Positions 21,292-30,239 of a DNA stretch of 64,000 nt are shown piece after piece. Under the pieces are notes generated by a model, which did no database searches, was not told the origin of the DNA, and worked only from the letters and a program-made list of their open reading frames with translations. How positions within the stretch are numbered: position 1 is the stretch's first letter; every line of letters begins with the position of its first letter. This stretch comes from Geomonas propionica (GTDB lineage Bacteria; Desulfobacterota; Desulfuromonadia; Geobacterales; Geobacteraceae), in the NCBI RefSeq assembly GCF_016458235.1, contig NZ_JAEMHK010000015.1, positions 62,001-126,000 on the forward strand. The letters are read 5' to 3'. The position numbers were made by a program, and so were the translations under genes.

Positions 21292-23934
21292 ATGTCACAG
21301 TGCCAGCACCAGACCATCCACCAGAAGGACTACACGATTCCCGACTATCTTATAGACACGGTCGAGCTGACCTTCGATCTTGATCCCGAAGACACCCGCG
21401 TCGTTTCCCGTCTCGCCATTCACAGTAACCACGACCGGGGTAACGGCGTCAAGCCGCTGGTACTGGACGGTGAGGACCTGACCCTCGTGTCGCTCAAACT
21501 GGACGGGGTCGCGCTGGAACAGGGGGCCTACCGCATCGAGGACGCGGGCTTGGTGCTCCCCTCCCCTCCCGAGCGGTTCCTGCTCGAGGTGGAAACCCGG
21601 ATCAACCCCAAGGAGAACACCGCCCTCTCCGGCCTGTACTCCTCCGGCCCCATGCTCTGCACCCAGTGCGAGGCCCAGGGCTTCCGGCGCATCACCTACT
21701 TCACCGACCGCCCCGACGTCATGGCGGTCTACACCGTCACCCTGCGCGCCGACAAGGCGAGCTGCCCGGTGCTTTTGGCCAACGGCAACCTGGTGGAGAA
21801 AGGTGATCTCCCGGACGGGCGCCATTTCGCCGTCTGGCATGATCCCTTCAAGAAACCGAGCTACCTCTTCGCCGTGGTCGCCGGGGACCTGGTCCACATC
21901 GCCGACCGCTTCACCACCATGAGCGGCCGCGAGGTGCAACTGGAGATCTACGTGGAGGAGCGCAACCAGGACAAGTGCGAGCACGCCCTGAGGTCCCTGA
22001 TGCGCGCCATGCGGTGGGACGAGGAGCAGTTCGGGCGGGAGTACGATCTCGACACCTACATGGTGGTAGCCGTGGACGACTTCAACATGGGGGCCATGGA
22101 GAACAAGGGGCTGAACGTCTTCAATTCGCGCTACGTGCTGGCGAGCCCGCAAAGCGCTACCGATGACGACTACGAGGCGATCGAGGAGGTGATCGGCCAC
22201 GAGTACTTCCACAACTGGACCGGCAACAGGATCACCTGTCGCGACTGGTTCCAGCTCTCCTTGAAGGAAGGGCTCACCATCTTCCGCGACCAGGAATTCT
22301 CAGCGGACATGCAGTCGCGCCCGGTGAAGAGGATCGCCGACGTGAAGAGCCTGCGCAGCGCGCAGTTCCCCGAGGACGCCAGTCCCCTGGCCCACCCGGT
22401 GCGTCCCGAGTCCTACGTGGAGATCAACAACTTCTACAGCATGACCGTGTACCACAAGGGGGGCGAGGTGATCCGGATGCTGCAGACCCTCTTGGGACAC
22501 GACGCGTTCCGGGCCGGGATGGATCTGTACTTCGAGCGCCACGACGGGCAGGCGGTGCGGGTCGACGAGTTCGTGCAGGCGATGGCGGACGCCGGGAAGC
22601 GCGACCTGTCCCAGTTCATGCTCTGGTACGACCAAGCCGGGACCCCGGTCCTGACGGTAAGCGACGCTTACCGGGCTGACGAGGGGAGCTACACCCTGAC
22701 CGTGACCCAAAGCTGTCCGTCCACGCCGGGCCAGCCGGAGAAAAAGCCGTTCCATATCCCGCTCGCCATGGGGCTATTGGACCGCGAAGGCAACGAGTTG
22801 CCGTTGAAGCTTGCGGGGGAGACGGAAGCTTTGGGAACCTCCCGGGTCCTGGAGCTTCGGCGGGAAACGGAAACCTTCACCTTTGTCGGCTTGAAGGAGC
22901 GCCCGGTGCCGTCGCTTCTGCGCAACTTCTGCGCGCCGGTAAAGCTCGAGTACCCCTACAGCGACGAGGACCTGAACCTCCTGATGACCCGCGACAGCGA
23001 TCCCTTCGTGCGCTGGGAGGCGGGGCAGCTCCAGGCGGTGAAGCTGATCATGGCGCTGATCGCCGACATCCAGGCGGGGCGCGAGGCGCGGGTGCCGGAG
23101 AGCTTCATCGAATCCTTCAGAAGGCTCCTTTCCGATGACCGCCAGGACCGCGCCTTCCTGGCCGAGACACTGACCCTGCCGACCGAAAACTACCTCGCCG
23201 AGCAGATGGCGGTGATCGACCCCGACGCCATTCACCAGGCCCGTGAGCTGGTGCGGAGAACGGTAGGCGAGCTGCTCGGCGCGGAACTCACCTCGGTGCG
23301 AAAAGCCTGCGCACCCAAGGCCCCCTACCGCCCGGACGACGGGCTCTCCGGCTGCCGCAGGCTGAAAAACCTCTGCCTTTCCTACCTGATGGCGGCGGGG
23401 AGGCAGGAAGCGATCGACGCCTGCATGGTGCAGTTCAGAAGCGCCGACAACATGACCGACAGCCTGGGGGCGCTCTCCCCGCTGGGGAGCTGCGCCTGCC
23501 CCGAGCGCGAGGAGGCCTTCGCCTCCTTCTACGAGTGCTGGCGTAGCGACCGCGGCGTCATCGACAAGTGGTTCGCCCACCAGGCCGTCTCGCGCCTGCC
23601 CGACACCCTGGACCGGGTGCTGGCGCTTTTGGAGCACCCCGACTTCGACATCCGCAACCCGAACCGGGTCCGCTCGCTGGTGGGCGCCTTCAGCCAGGGG
23701 AACCAGTTCCGCTTCCACGATGCCAGCGGCAGGGGGTACCGCTTCCTCGGCGACCAGATCCTGCGCCTGAACGGGATCAACCCGCAGATAGCGGCGCGCA
23801 TGCTCACCCCCTTCAGCCGCTGGCGCCGCTTCGACGCGCAGCGCCAGGAGCTCATGAAGAAGGAGCTGGAACGCATCCTGGCCGAGCCCGGCCTGGCTCG
23901 CGACGTCTACGAGCTGGCGGCCAAGAGTCTGTAG
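21292..23934 (+). CDS. pepN: Aminopeptidase N
   Basis: Cytoplasmic zinc metallopeptidase of the M1 family that removes N-terminal amino acids from peptides; its 880 residues match the family's usual ~870. The substrate-anchoring motif GAMEN is at 267-271. The zinc site is HEYFHNW with His303, Glu304 and His307, and the third ligand Glu326 is in LKEGLTIF. The C-terminal helical domain is complete, ending at VYELAAKSL. AGAGGAAA stands before the ATG, and a good promoter lies upstream. It is a single-gene unit followed by a block of dispersed repeats. Confidence 0.97.
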   Translation: MSQCQHQTIHQKDYTIPDYLIDTVELTFDLDPEDTRVVSRLAIHSNHDRGNGVKPLVLDGEDLTLVSLKLDGVALEQGAYRIEDAGLVLPSPPERFLLEVETRINPKENTALSGLYSSGPMLCTQCEAQGFRRITYFTDRPDVMAVYTVTLRADKASCPVLLANGNLVEKGDLPDGRHFAVWHDPFKKPSYLFAVVAGDLVHIADRFTTMSGREVQLEIYVEERNQDKCEHALRSLMRAMRWDEEQFGREYDLDTYMVVAVDDFNMGAMENKGLNVFNSRYVLASPQSATDDDYEAIEEVIGHEYFHNWTGNRITCRDWFQLSLKEGLTIFRDQEFSADMQSRPVKRIADVKSLRSAQFPEDASPLAHPVRPESYVEINNFYSMTVYHKGGEVIRMLQTLLGHDAFRAGMDLYFERHDGQAVRVDEFVQAMADAGKRDLSQFMLWYDQAGTPVLTVSDAYRADEGSYTLTVTQSCPSTPGQPEKKPFHIPLAMGLLDREGNELPLKLAGETEALGTSRVLELRRETETFTFVGLKERPVPSLLRNFCAPVKLEYPYSDEDLNLLMTRDSDPFVRWEAGQLQAVKLIMALIADIQAGREARVPESFIESFRRLLSDDRQDRAFLAETLTLPTENYLAEQMAVIDPDAIHQARELVRRTVGELLGAELTSVRKACAPKAPYRPDDGLSGCRRLKNLCLSYLMAAGRQEAIDACMVQFRSADNMTDSLGALSPLGSCACPEREEAFASFYECWRSDRGVIDKWFAHQAVSRLPDTLDRVLALLEHPDFDIRNPNRVRSLVGAFSQGNQFRFHDASGRGYRFLGDQILRLNGINPQIAARMLTPFSRWRRFDAQRQELMKKELERILAEPGLARDVYELAAKSL

Positions 23935-24000
23935 GGATTGACGACGGAGTCATTCGGGAACGTGCGGAATATTGGCCACTAGTGGTACACGTGGCGTAGG

Positions 24001-24206
24001 GTCCCCCCCTTTTGCGAAGGGGGGACAGGGGGGACAGGGGGGACAGGGGGGATTTGATCTTTGCTGCTAACCCCTAAAGGCAAATCCCCTCTGTCTCCCC
24101 TTCGCAAAGGGGAGGACGCGGGTTCTCCTGCTGAGCTTCGTTAATGGCAGATTGGCGATCCCGATTTTTCCCGATGAACACGAGGAAGGGGACAGGGGGG
24201 ATTTGC
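24001..24206. repeat. Block of dispersed G/C-rich repeats downstream of pepN
   Basis: Holds CCCCCCCTTTTGCGAAGGGGG, then three tandem GGACAGGGG units, a GGGGATTTGATC edge, and after a short spacer the inverse arrangement GCAAATCCCCTCTGTCTCC with CTTCGCAAAGGGGAGG, then a partial third copy (24186-24206). These are inverted copies of the element at 6431-6473 and form a large possible hairpin between convergent pepN and corA. They may terminate both. Confidence 0.75.
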
Positions 24207-24220
24207 TTTGTAGAGCGGCC

Positions 24221-25285
24221 TTACAGCCAGCGCTTCTTCTTGAAGTAAACGAGCATCCCCCCCGCGATGGTCAGGCACAAAGCGAAGACAGCTGGGTAAC
24301 CGTAGGGCGAGTCCAGCTCGGGCATCCCCTTGAAGTTCATGCCGTACCACCCGGCTATGAAAGACAGCGGCATGAAGATGGTGGCGATGATGGTCAGCAC
24401 CTTCATCACCTCGTTGAGGCGGTTTGAGACGCTGGAGAGGTAGATATCCAGCATGCCGGAGAGCATCTCGCGCAGAGTCTCCAGGGTGTCGAGCACCTGC
24501 ACCGTGTGGTCGTAGAGGTCGCGCAGGTAGATCACCGTGGTGTCGTGGATCAGCAGTGAATCGCGGCGCTGCAGGCTGCTCACCACCTCGCGCAGCGGCC
24601 AGAACACCTTGTGCAGGAAGAGCAACTGGCGCTTGAGCCGGTAGATCGCCTGCACCGTAGCGGTGGTCGGGTTGTCGATCAGCTCGTCCTCGATGTCCTC
24701 GATCCGGTCCGCCAGCGTCTCCAGTACCAGGAAGTAGTGGTCCACGATCACGTCCAAAAGGGCGTGCAGCAGGAAGTCCGCGCCCTGGGCGCGCAGCCTC
24801 GCCTTCTCGTTCACCAGCCGGGCGCGCACCTGTTCAAAGACGTCCCCCTCCAACCCCTCCTGGAAAGAGATCAGGTAGTTTTGCCCCAGCACCAGGCTCA
24901 CCTGCTCGCTCTTGATCTCTGTGCCCCCCTCGTCCAGGGCGATCATCTTCAGCACCACGTAGAGGTATTCGCCGTAGTCGGCGGCCTTCGGGCGCTGGTC
25001 CGTGGCGAGGATGTCTTCCAGGACCAGCGGGTGGATGCCGTAGCAGCTCCCGAAGTGCCGCAACACCTCGAGGTCCGCGAGCCCCTCCACGTTGATCCAG
25101 GTCACTCCGGGAATGTCCTTCTTGATCAGGCACTCGTCCACCGAAGTCACCGGGTGCTTATCCAGGTGTGTCTCATCATAGTGCACGAGGTCGACCTTGG
25201 TGGTGCCCTCTTTGGCGCGGCCCATGTGGATCAGCGTTCCCGGGGCCAGCCCGGCTTTTTTGGAGCGGTTCTTTATCGAGGTCAT
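24221..25285 (-). CDS. corA: CorA-family magnesium/cobalt transporter
   Basis: Inner-membrane divalent-cation channel of 354 residues. It has a large cytoplasmic N-terminal domain, a long helix, and two C-terminal membrane segments with the signature YGMNFKGMPE between them, which is the CorA pore motif. The tail has KKKRW, the usual basic end. The start is MTSIKNRSKKAG: the ATG at 25285 overlaps the stop of the upstream EVE-domain gene (ATGA), so translation is coupled. The open frame continues upstream to 25315, but that part is inside the EVE gene. Confidence 0.93.
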   Translation of the reverse strand: MTSIKNRSKKAGLAPGTLIHMGRAKEGTTKVDLVHYDETHLDKHPVTSVDECLIKKDIPGVTWINVEGLADLEVLRHFGSCYGIHPLVLEDILATDQRPKAADYGEYLYVVLKMIALDEGGTEIKSEQVSLVLGQNYLISFQEGLEGDVFEQVRARLVNEKARLRAQGADFLLHALLDVIVDHYFLVLETLADRIEDIEDELIDNPTTATVQAIYRLKRQLLFLHKVFWPLREVVSSLQRRDSLLIHDTTVIYLRDLYDHTVQVLDTLETLREMLSGMLDIYLSSVSNRLNEVMKVLTIIATIFMPLSFIAGWYGMNFKGMPELDSPYGYPAVFALCLTIAGGMLVYFKKKRWL

Positions 25286-25746
25286 AACCCGGCAAGCCTC
25301 ATGATCCGCTCCCACTCTTCCTCGCGCACGGGCTGGACCGAGAGACGGCTGCGGTTCAACAGCGCCATGCCCGACAGCTCGGGGATGGTCCTCAGCTCGG
25401 CGAGAGTCACCGGGCGCGGCAGCTCGCGCACGAAGCGCACGTCGACCATGTACCAGGTTGGCCGCTCCGGCGAGCTTTTCGGGTCAAAGTATTTGCTATT
25501 GGGATCAAAGGCGGTGAAGTCGGGGTAACCACTCCTGACCACCTCGGCGATGCCGACAACACCAGGCTCGGCGGTGTTGCTGTGGTAGAAGAGCACTTGG
25601 TCGCCCACCTGCACTTGGTCGCGTAGGAAGTTCCGCGCCTGGAAGTTGCGGACGCCGTCCCAATGCTCGGTGGCGTCGGGGCGGCTTTTGAGATCGTCGA
25701 GGGAGAAGCTGGATGGTTCGCTCTTGAAGAGCCAGTAGTTGGGCAT
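25282..25746 (-). CDS. EVE-domain protein
   Basis: A 154-residue cytoplasmic protein of the EVE (PUA-like) family, which binds modified bases in DNA or RNA. The start MPNYWLFKSEPSSFS at 25746 has AGGAAG upstream, and the family begins exactly there; the longer open frame runs into a G/C-rich repeat. Conserved pieces are WDGVRNFQARNFLRD, GDQVLFYHSN and GIAEVVRSGYPDF. It is coupled by ATGA overlap to corA. The modified base it reads is unknown. Confidence 0.93.
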   Translation of the reverse strand: MPNYWLFKSEPSSFSLDDLKSRPDATEHWDGVRNFQARNFLRDQVQVGDQVLFYHSNTAEPGVVGIAEVVRSGYPDFTAFDPNSKYFDPKSSPERPTWYMVDVRFVRELPRPVTLAELRTIPELSGMALLNRSRLSVQPVREEEWERIMRLAGL

Positions 25747-25796
25747 GTTGCTTCCTTTCGGTTTTTGTTCGCCCCCCCTCCGGGGGCGTCTTCTTA

Positions 25797-25880
25797 CTCC
25801 CTCCCCCGGAGGGGGAGGGTCGGGGAGGGGGCAGCAGTGCGAGGCACCCCCCTCCCAGCCTCCCCCCTCCTGGGGGAGGA
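25797..25880. repeat. Dispersed CCCGGAGGGGGAGGG repeat, copy 1
   Basis: A CCCGGAGGGGGAGGG half, then CCCCCCTCCCAGCCTCCCCC and CTCCTGGGGGAGGA. A nearly identical copy is at 34813-34894. The arms can fold on each other. Located between polX and the EVE gene. Confidence 0.75.
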
Positions 25881-25891
25881 ACACGGTTCAG

Positions 25892-27628
25892 CTACTGTCC
25901 GTGCTTCACCCGCTTCTTCCTTTTCAATACCTTCAGCAGCTCATCGACCGTCAGCGTGTTCAGCACGTCCTCCCGCTCCAGCCACCCGCGCTGGGCCACG
26001 GAAATCCCCCAAGGAAGGGTATCGAACTGGCTCTTGACATGGGTATCGGTGTTGATGGCGATCTTCACCCCCAACTCCTTGGCGCGGCGCACGTAGCGGT
26101 CCTCCAAGTCGAGCCGCAGCGGGTAGGCGTTGATCTCCAGCGCCGTACCGGTTTCCTTGGCAACCTGGAGCACCTCTTCCATGTCCAGTTGGTATCCCTC
26201 CCGCTCGCCGATTATGCGCCCGGTGGGATGGGCGATGATGTGCACGTACGGGTTCCTCATGGCGGCTACGATGCGCGCGGTCATCACTTCCTTGGAGTTG
26301 TTGAAGCCTGAATGGATCGACGCCACCACCAGGTCGAGGTCCTTGAGCACCTCGTCGGGAAAATCGAGGGTGCCGTCGCCGTGGATGTCCATCTCAGTGC
26401 CGTGCAGCACCCGGAACCCCTTCAGGTCACGGTTCAACTCCCGGATCTCCGCCTGCTGCTCCCTGAGCCGCTCCACGCTCAGGCCACGCGCCACCCCGAG
26501 CCCCTGCGAATGATCAGTCACCGCTATGTAGGAAAGGCCCCGCAAACGCGCCGCCTCCGCAAGTTCAGCGATGCCGTGGGCGCCGTCGCTCCAGCGGGAA
26601 TGCACGTGCAGGTCGCCCAGTATCTGCTCCCTGGTCACCAATTGCGGCAGTCTCCCCGCCAGGGCCGCCTCGATCTCGCCACGATCTTCGCGCAGGACCG
26701 GCGGCACGAAGGGAAGGTCGAGCAGGCGGTAGACGTCCTCCTCGTTCTCGCCACCAAGGCGCACGTTGTCCTCCTCGCGGAAGATGCCGTACTCGTTGAT
26801 CTTCAGCCCCCGCTTCTGTGCCATCTCCCGCAGCCGGACATTGTGCCCCTGGCTGCCGGTCAGATAGGCGAGCGCGGCGCCGTAGGAGGCGGGCTCGACC
26901 ACGCGCAGGTCCACCTGCACCCCTTCCCGGATGGTCACGCTGGCCCTGGTCGGGCCGCGCATGATCACGTCGTGCACCTGGGTCAGGTTCAGGAAGGCCT
27001 GCATGACGCTGGCCGGGTCGGGTGAGGTGGCCACGATGTCGATGTCCTTGATGCTGTCGCGGCGGCGCCTGATGCTCCCCGCCACCTCGATCCGCTCCAG
27101 GGGCGCCATCTGCTTGAGCGCCGCCACCAATTCATCCGCGGCCGGCAGCATCCGCCCCAATGGTTGCCGCTCGCGCCCCCGCTTCACGGCCTGGATCCCC
27201 TTGAGGATGTTTTCCTCGGTCTTCTCTTTGATTCCCTTGATGCCGATCAGGCGGTGTTCCAGCGCGGCTTTTTCCAGCTCTTCGAGGCTCGTGATCTGCA
27301 GCGCTTCGTAGATTGCCTTCGCCGTCTTCGGCCCGAGATCGGGCACGGCCAGCAGGGTGAAGACGCCGGGAGGCACCTCCTGTTTCAGCTGCTCGTAATA
27401 AGCCATGGTGCCGGTCTGCAGGTACTCCTCGATGCGCGCGGCCAGATCCGCACCCACCCCCGGGATCTCCAGGAGCTCCTTGTGGGACATCTGGGCCAGG
27501 TCCCGGTTCAGCCCTTCCAGGTTGAGCGCCGCCCGGTGATAAGCCCTGATCTTGAAGACGTTGTCCTGCCGGATCTCCATGATGTCGGCGATCTCATCGA
27601 ACATCCTGGCTATCTCCCGGTTTTTCAT
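25892..27628 (-). CDS. polX: DNA polymerase/3'-5' exonuclease PolX
   Basis: A 578-residue repair enzyme: family-X polymerase plus a PHP phosphoesterase domain, used in gap filling and base excision repair. The N-terminal 8-kDa/HhH region holds LLEIPGVGADLAARIEEYL and AVPDLGPKTAKAIYEAL. The polymerase palm has VAGSIRRRRDSIKDIDIV, with metal-binding aspartates in DIDIV. The PHP domain starts at DLHVHSRWSDG (Asp339) and continues with AVTDHSQG and ASIHSGF. The length is that of the bacterial family. No operon partner; the stop lies close to the repeat at 25797-25880. Confidence 0.95.
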   Translation of the reverse strand: MKNREIARMFDEIADIMEIRQDNVFKIRAYHRAALNLEGLNRDLAQMSHKELLEIPGVGADLAARIEEYLQTGTMAYYEQLKQEVPPGVFTLLAVPDLGPKTAKAIYEALQITSLEELEKAALEHRLIGIKGIKEKTEENILKGIQAVKRGRERQPLGRMLPAADELVAALKQMAPLERIEVAGSIRRRRDSIKDIDIVATSPDPASVMQAFLNLTQVHDVIMRGPTRASVTIREGVQVDLRVVEPASYGAALAYLTGSQGHNVRLREMAQKRGLKINEYGIFREEDNVRLGGENEEDVYRLLDLPFVPPVLREDRGEIEAALAGRLPQLVTREQILGDLHVHSRWSDGAHGIAELAEAARLRGLSYIAVTDHSQGLGVARGLSVERLREQQAEIRELNRDLKGFRVLHGTEMDIHGDGTLDFPDEVLKDLDLVVASIHSGFNNSKEVMTARIVAAMRNPYVHIIAHPTGRIIGEREGYQLDMEEVLQVAKETGTALEINAYPLRLDLEDRYVRRAKELGVKIAINTDTHVKSQFDTLPWGISVAQRGWLEREDVLNTLTVDELLKVLKRKKRVKHGQ

Positions 27629-27653
27629 GGCTTCCCCCGAGGCACAACAGCAG

Positions 27654-27684
27654 GTTCTATGTTCTACGTTCTAAGTTCTACGTT
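27654..27684. repeat. TTCTACGTTCTAAGTTCTACG dispersed repeat, copy 3
   Basis: Related to the elements at 6389-6419 and 6619-6644, located between polX and msrA. Confidence 0.7.
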
Positions 27685-27697
27685 GACGGGCTTCCTT

Positions 27698-28303
27698 TCA
27701 ATGTCCGGCTTGGTCGCCCCAGAGCTCCTTCAGCCTACCGTCACGGCCGCAGCTCAGGCGGTAGTAAGAATACCGCAGCGGGTTCTTCTTGTAGTAATGC
27801 TGGTGATATTCTTCCGCCGGATAAAATTCGGTCGCCGCGACGATTTCGGTCTGGATAGGCGCCTTCAACTGCCTGCTCTTCTCGAGTGCCTGCTTGGACT
27901 GCAGGGCCAAGCGGTGCTGCTCCTCGTTGTGATAGAAAATCGCGCTCCGGTACTGGTGGCCGACGTCGCAGAACTGGCGATCCTTCACGGTCGGGTCGAT
28001 GTTGTGCCAGTAACGGGCGAGCAGCTTATCGTAACTGATCTTGGCCGGGTCGTAGAGCACCTGCACCGATTCCGCGTGGCCAGTACCGCCAGCGGAGACC
28101 TGCTCATAGGTCGGGTTTTTCGTGTGGCCGCCGGTATAGCCCGACGTCACCGACACCACCCCCGGCAGCTCGTCGAAGGGGTGTTCCATGCACCAGAAGC
28201 AGCCCCCGGCAAAGGTGGCCTTCTGCAGTTGCGCAGCCGGCAGGGATCCCGCCGCCGCGAGGATGAATATAGAGGCGAGTGCTACTACAGTAAGTGCTTT
28301 CAT
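27698..28303 (-). CDS. msrA: Exported peptide-methionine (S)-S-oxide reductase
   Basis: A 201-residue enzyme reducing methionine-S-sulfoxide in proteins. An N-terminal signal peptide (KALTVVALASIFILAAAG then SLPAAQ) indicates a periplasmic location. The catalytic motif GCFWCME has Cys35 as the active residue. Further family marks are VTSGYTGGHTKNPTYEQVS, GTGHAESV and EYHQHYY. The start at 28303 has GGAGG seven bases upstream; the open frame from 28321 is not needed. The exported msrB lies just upstream on the same strand, with a dispersed inverted repeat between the two genes. Confidence 0.95.
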   Translation of the reverse strand: MKALTVVALASIFILAAAGSLPAAQLQKATFAGGCFWCMEHPFDELPGVVSVTSGYTGGHTKNPTYEQVSAGGTGHAESVQVLYDPAKISYDKLLARYWHNIDPTVKDRQFCDVGHQYRSAIFYHNEEQHRLALQSKQALEKSRQLKAPIQTEIVAATEFYPAEEYHQHYYKKNPLRYSYYRLSCGRDGRLKELWGDQAGH

Positions 28304-28326
28304 TGAAAGGCCTCCCCCCACCCCCG

Positions 28327-28448
28327 ATATTTAACGCAAAGACGCGGAGTCGCAAAGGAACAAAAGAAGCTCAACCAAGAACAAAGAAAAGACTTTCGAC
28401 ATCCACGTTTTGCCGTTCTTTGCGCCTTTGCGGCTTTGCGTTAAATAC
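28327..28448. repeat. TTTAACGCAAAG-type long inverted repeat between msrB and msrA
   Basis: Left arm 28327-28361 (TTTAACGCAAAGACGC..., CGCAAAGGAAC) and right arm 28415-28448 (GTTCTTTGCGCCTTTGC, GCTTTGCGTTAAAT) are complementary over about 33 bases with a few mismatches; the 50-base loop is A-rich. It may form a long hairpin in the msrBA transcript. Confidence 0.85.
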
Positions 28449-28466
28449 AGGATTTTGTCCTTTACC

Positions 28467-28982
28467 CTACTTGGTCGCCACGAACTGCAGTGCTGCCGAA
28501 TTCATGCAGTAGCGCAAGCCGGTCGGCTTGGGCCCGTCATTGAAGACGTGCCCAAGATGCCCACCGCAACGCCGGCACAGTACCTCGGTCCGCGTGCTGA
28601 AGAAGCTGCGATCCGTCTCGGTCTTCACATTCTCCTTGGCTATCGGCTGGGTAAAGCTCGGCCACCCGGTCCCCGACTCGAACTTGTCCTCGGACTTGAA
28701 AAGATCCAGCCCGCACCCCGCGCAACGGTAGATGCCGTGGTCATGGGTGGTGGCGTATTTGCCGGTAAAGGCGCGCTCGGTCCCCTTTTCGCGAAGGACA
28801 TGATACTGCTCGGAGGTAAGTATCTTCTTCCATTCCGCATTCGTCTTCACTACCTCGTCAGACATGATGTAGCTCCCCTTTTCCGCTGAATAGACCTTGA
28901 TACGGGAAGCGGCGTCAGCTTCGATACCTACTGCCGTCGCGAGAAAGAACAAAAAGCCCAGAATCAATGTTCCGTACTTCAT
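28467..28982 (-). CDS. msrB: Exported peptide-methionine (R)-S-oxide reductase
   Basis: A 171-residue enzyme reducing methionine-R-sulfoxide, with an N-terminal signal peptide ([18 protein letters not shown]), so periplasmic. Zinc cysteines are Cys87/Cys90 (CAGC) and Cys136/Cys139 (CRRC). The catalytic Cys159 is in [11 protein letters not shown], and GTGWPSF is the family signature. It stands upstream of exported msrA in the same direction, so both stereoisomers of oxidised methionine can be repaired outside the cytoplasm. GGGAG stands nine bases before the ATG. Confidence 0.95.
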   Translation of the reverse strand: MKYGTLILGFLFFLATAVGIEADAASRIKVYSAEKGSYIMSDEVVKTNAEWKKILTSEQYHVLREKGTERAFTGKYATTHDHGIYRCAGCGLDLFKSEDKFESGTGWPSFTQPIAKENVKTETDRSFFSTRTEVLCRRCGGHLGHVFNDGPKPTGLRYCMNSAALQFVATK

Positions 28983-29074
28983 GGCGCTATCTCCCTTTGT
29001 TATTGAAACTTCCGCTGTCGCACAGCCCTTAGGATAGCATAGGCCGCAGAATATTGCATGACAGCCCCTTGCTT

Positions 29075-29106
29075 AAGATACCGGCGCACCTGCCGAAAAG
29101 TATCTT
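29075..29106. promoter_or_regulatory. Nested inverted repeat between divergent msrB and DUF4124-like gene
   Basis: AAGATAC (29075-29081) with GTATCTT (29100-29106), and CGGC/GCCG inside. It lies between divergent starts at 28982 and 29180, so it could be a shared operator. No T-run follows. Confidence 0.45.
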
Positions 29107-29179
29107 CACCTTTTGGCTTGAAGCTGGAAGGGTTATCCTGAATAATAGGTGACGTCGCCTGCATTGCTTGGGAGGGGAA

Positions 29180-29668
29180 ATGAAGGGTCTTCTGGTAGCC
29201 TTGATGGTTTTTATGAGTGCAACAGCGGCTCGCGCCGAGATCTATACCTGGAAAGACAGCACCGGGACCAGGTTCTACACCAACAGCCTGAACGAGATTC
29301 CCACACGCTTTCTGAAAAAGGCCCGGGTGCTCGATGTGGCAACCGGCAAACTGGGTGGGCTGGCCACGGCACAGCCGGCAACACCGGTAACTGCGGCGCG
29401 CCCCCCGGCACCCACGCCGATGACTCAGCCGCTGCTGGTTTCGCAGGATCCAGCGGTACAGCCCGCTGCGGCCCCGGAACAGCAGGCGCCGGTGCAGCTT
29501 GCCGCACCGCGAGCAGCGACCGCGCCAGCGGCAGCAGCCCCCCCTGCGGCGGCTCCGGTGGTAGAGCCCGCGCGCGCGGCACAGAATTCGACGCGGCCCG
29601 CCGGCAGGCTTTCCCGCAAGGAGCTCAGGGCAAAGGCCTGGCGCAGCAACAGCACGGGCGAGGAGTGA
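29180..29668 (+). CDS. Small exported protein with DUF4124-like N-terminus and Ala/Pro-rich tail
   Basis: A 162-residue exported protein. After the signal peptide (MKGLLVALMVFMSATAARA) comes EIYTWKDSTGTRFYTNSLNEIP, which resembles the DUF4124 domain. The rest is low-complexity, rich in Ala, Pro and Gln, and ends with a basic patch (SRKELRAKAWRSN). GGAGGGG before the ATG at 29180 decides the start over an in-frame TTG at 29168. The next small exported gene starts 22 bases after the stop, so both are probably one unit. Function is unknown. Confidence 0.8.
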   Translation: MKGLLVALMVFMSATAARAEIYTWKDSTGTRFYTNSLNEIPTRFLKKARVLDVATGKLGGLATAQPATPVTAARPPAPTPMTQPLLVSQDPAVQPAAAPEQQAPVQLAAPRAATAPAAAAPPAAAPVVEPARAAQNSTRPAGRLSRKELRAKAWRSNSTGEE

Positions 29669-29690
29669 CCCTACCAAAACGGAGGCTGTC

Positions 29691-30011
29691 TTGAAAGTTG
29701 CCGTAGTGACAACTCTTTTACTTATATGGGCCGGCAGCGCCGGCGCAGAAGAACTCATCTGCCGAGGCAACATCGTCAGCACCCAGGGGGAAGGGATCGT
29801 GGCGCGTAAGCACCGCTTCGAGGTAGCCGACGTGACCGGTGACGACGTCCAGGCAGTGCTGGAAAAATGTAAGAAGATCGCGCTGGAGCGCCAGGCCCGC
29901 GCCGCCCGCAAGAACCCCGGCGGCAACTTCACCTCGACTTCCGATGTTGAACTGCAATGCGTCAAAGGTGCGGAAAAGATCGAGGTACGCCGCAGGCTGC
30001 CAACCAGGTAG
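29691..30011 (+). CDS. Small exported protein of unknown function
   Basis: A 106-residue protein with a signal peptide (KVAVVTTLLLIWAGSAGA). The mature part contains three cysteines (LICRGN, EKCKKI, LQCVKG) and ends in a basic stretch. The start codon is TTG, with GGAGG five bases before it. It follows the DUF4124-like gene after 22 bases and is closed by a strong terminator. I do not recognise a family. Confidence 0.75.
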   Translation: MKVAVVTTLLLIWAGSAGAEELICRGNIVSTQGEGIVARKHRFEVADVTGDDVQAVLEKCKKIALERQARAARKNPGGNFTSTSDVELQCVKGAEKIEVRRRLPTR

Positions 30012-30042
30012 CGGCGTCAGCATCGGTACAATCAACATGAGA

Positions 30043-30072
30043 AGAGAAGCCGCCCGGGCTTCTCTTTTTTTT
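30043..30072 (+). terminator. Rho-independent terminator of the two small exported genes
   Basis: AGAGAAGCC (30043-30051) pairs with GGCTTCTCT (30057-30065), with a five-base loop and a run of T to 30072. Confidence 0.94.
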
Positions 30073-30239
30073 TATTGTGATAGTATTTACCTTTAATTTG
30101 AATTTCCAGTGCAGATGTGCCGATAAGATTACGGGGCGCGTCTTTCGTCGCTCCGACAGATCCCCGCGATTCAGGCAACTTACCTTCTCAGAGCAGACTG
30201 CATCAGGTTAAATCCAAAGCTGCACCATAGGAGAACAGG

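Noticed and set aside
24001..24206. GGACAGGGG tandem units considered as a CRISPR array
   Set aside because: Units are too short, without unique spacers, and no cas genes are present.
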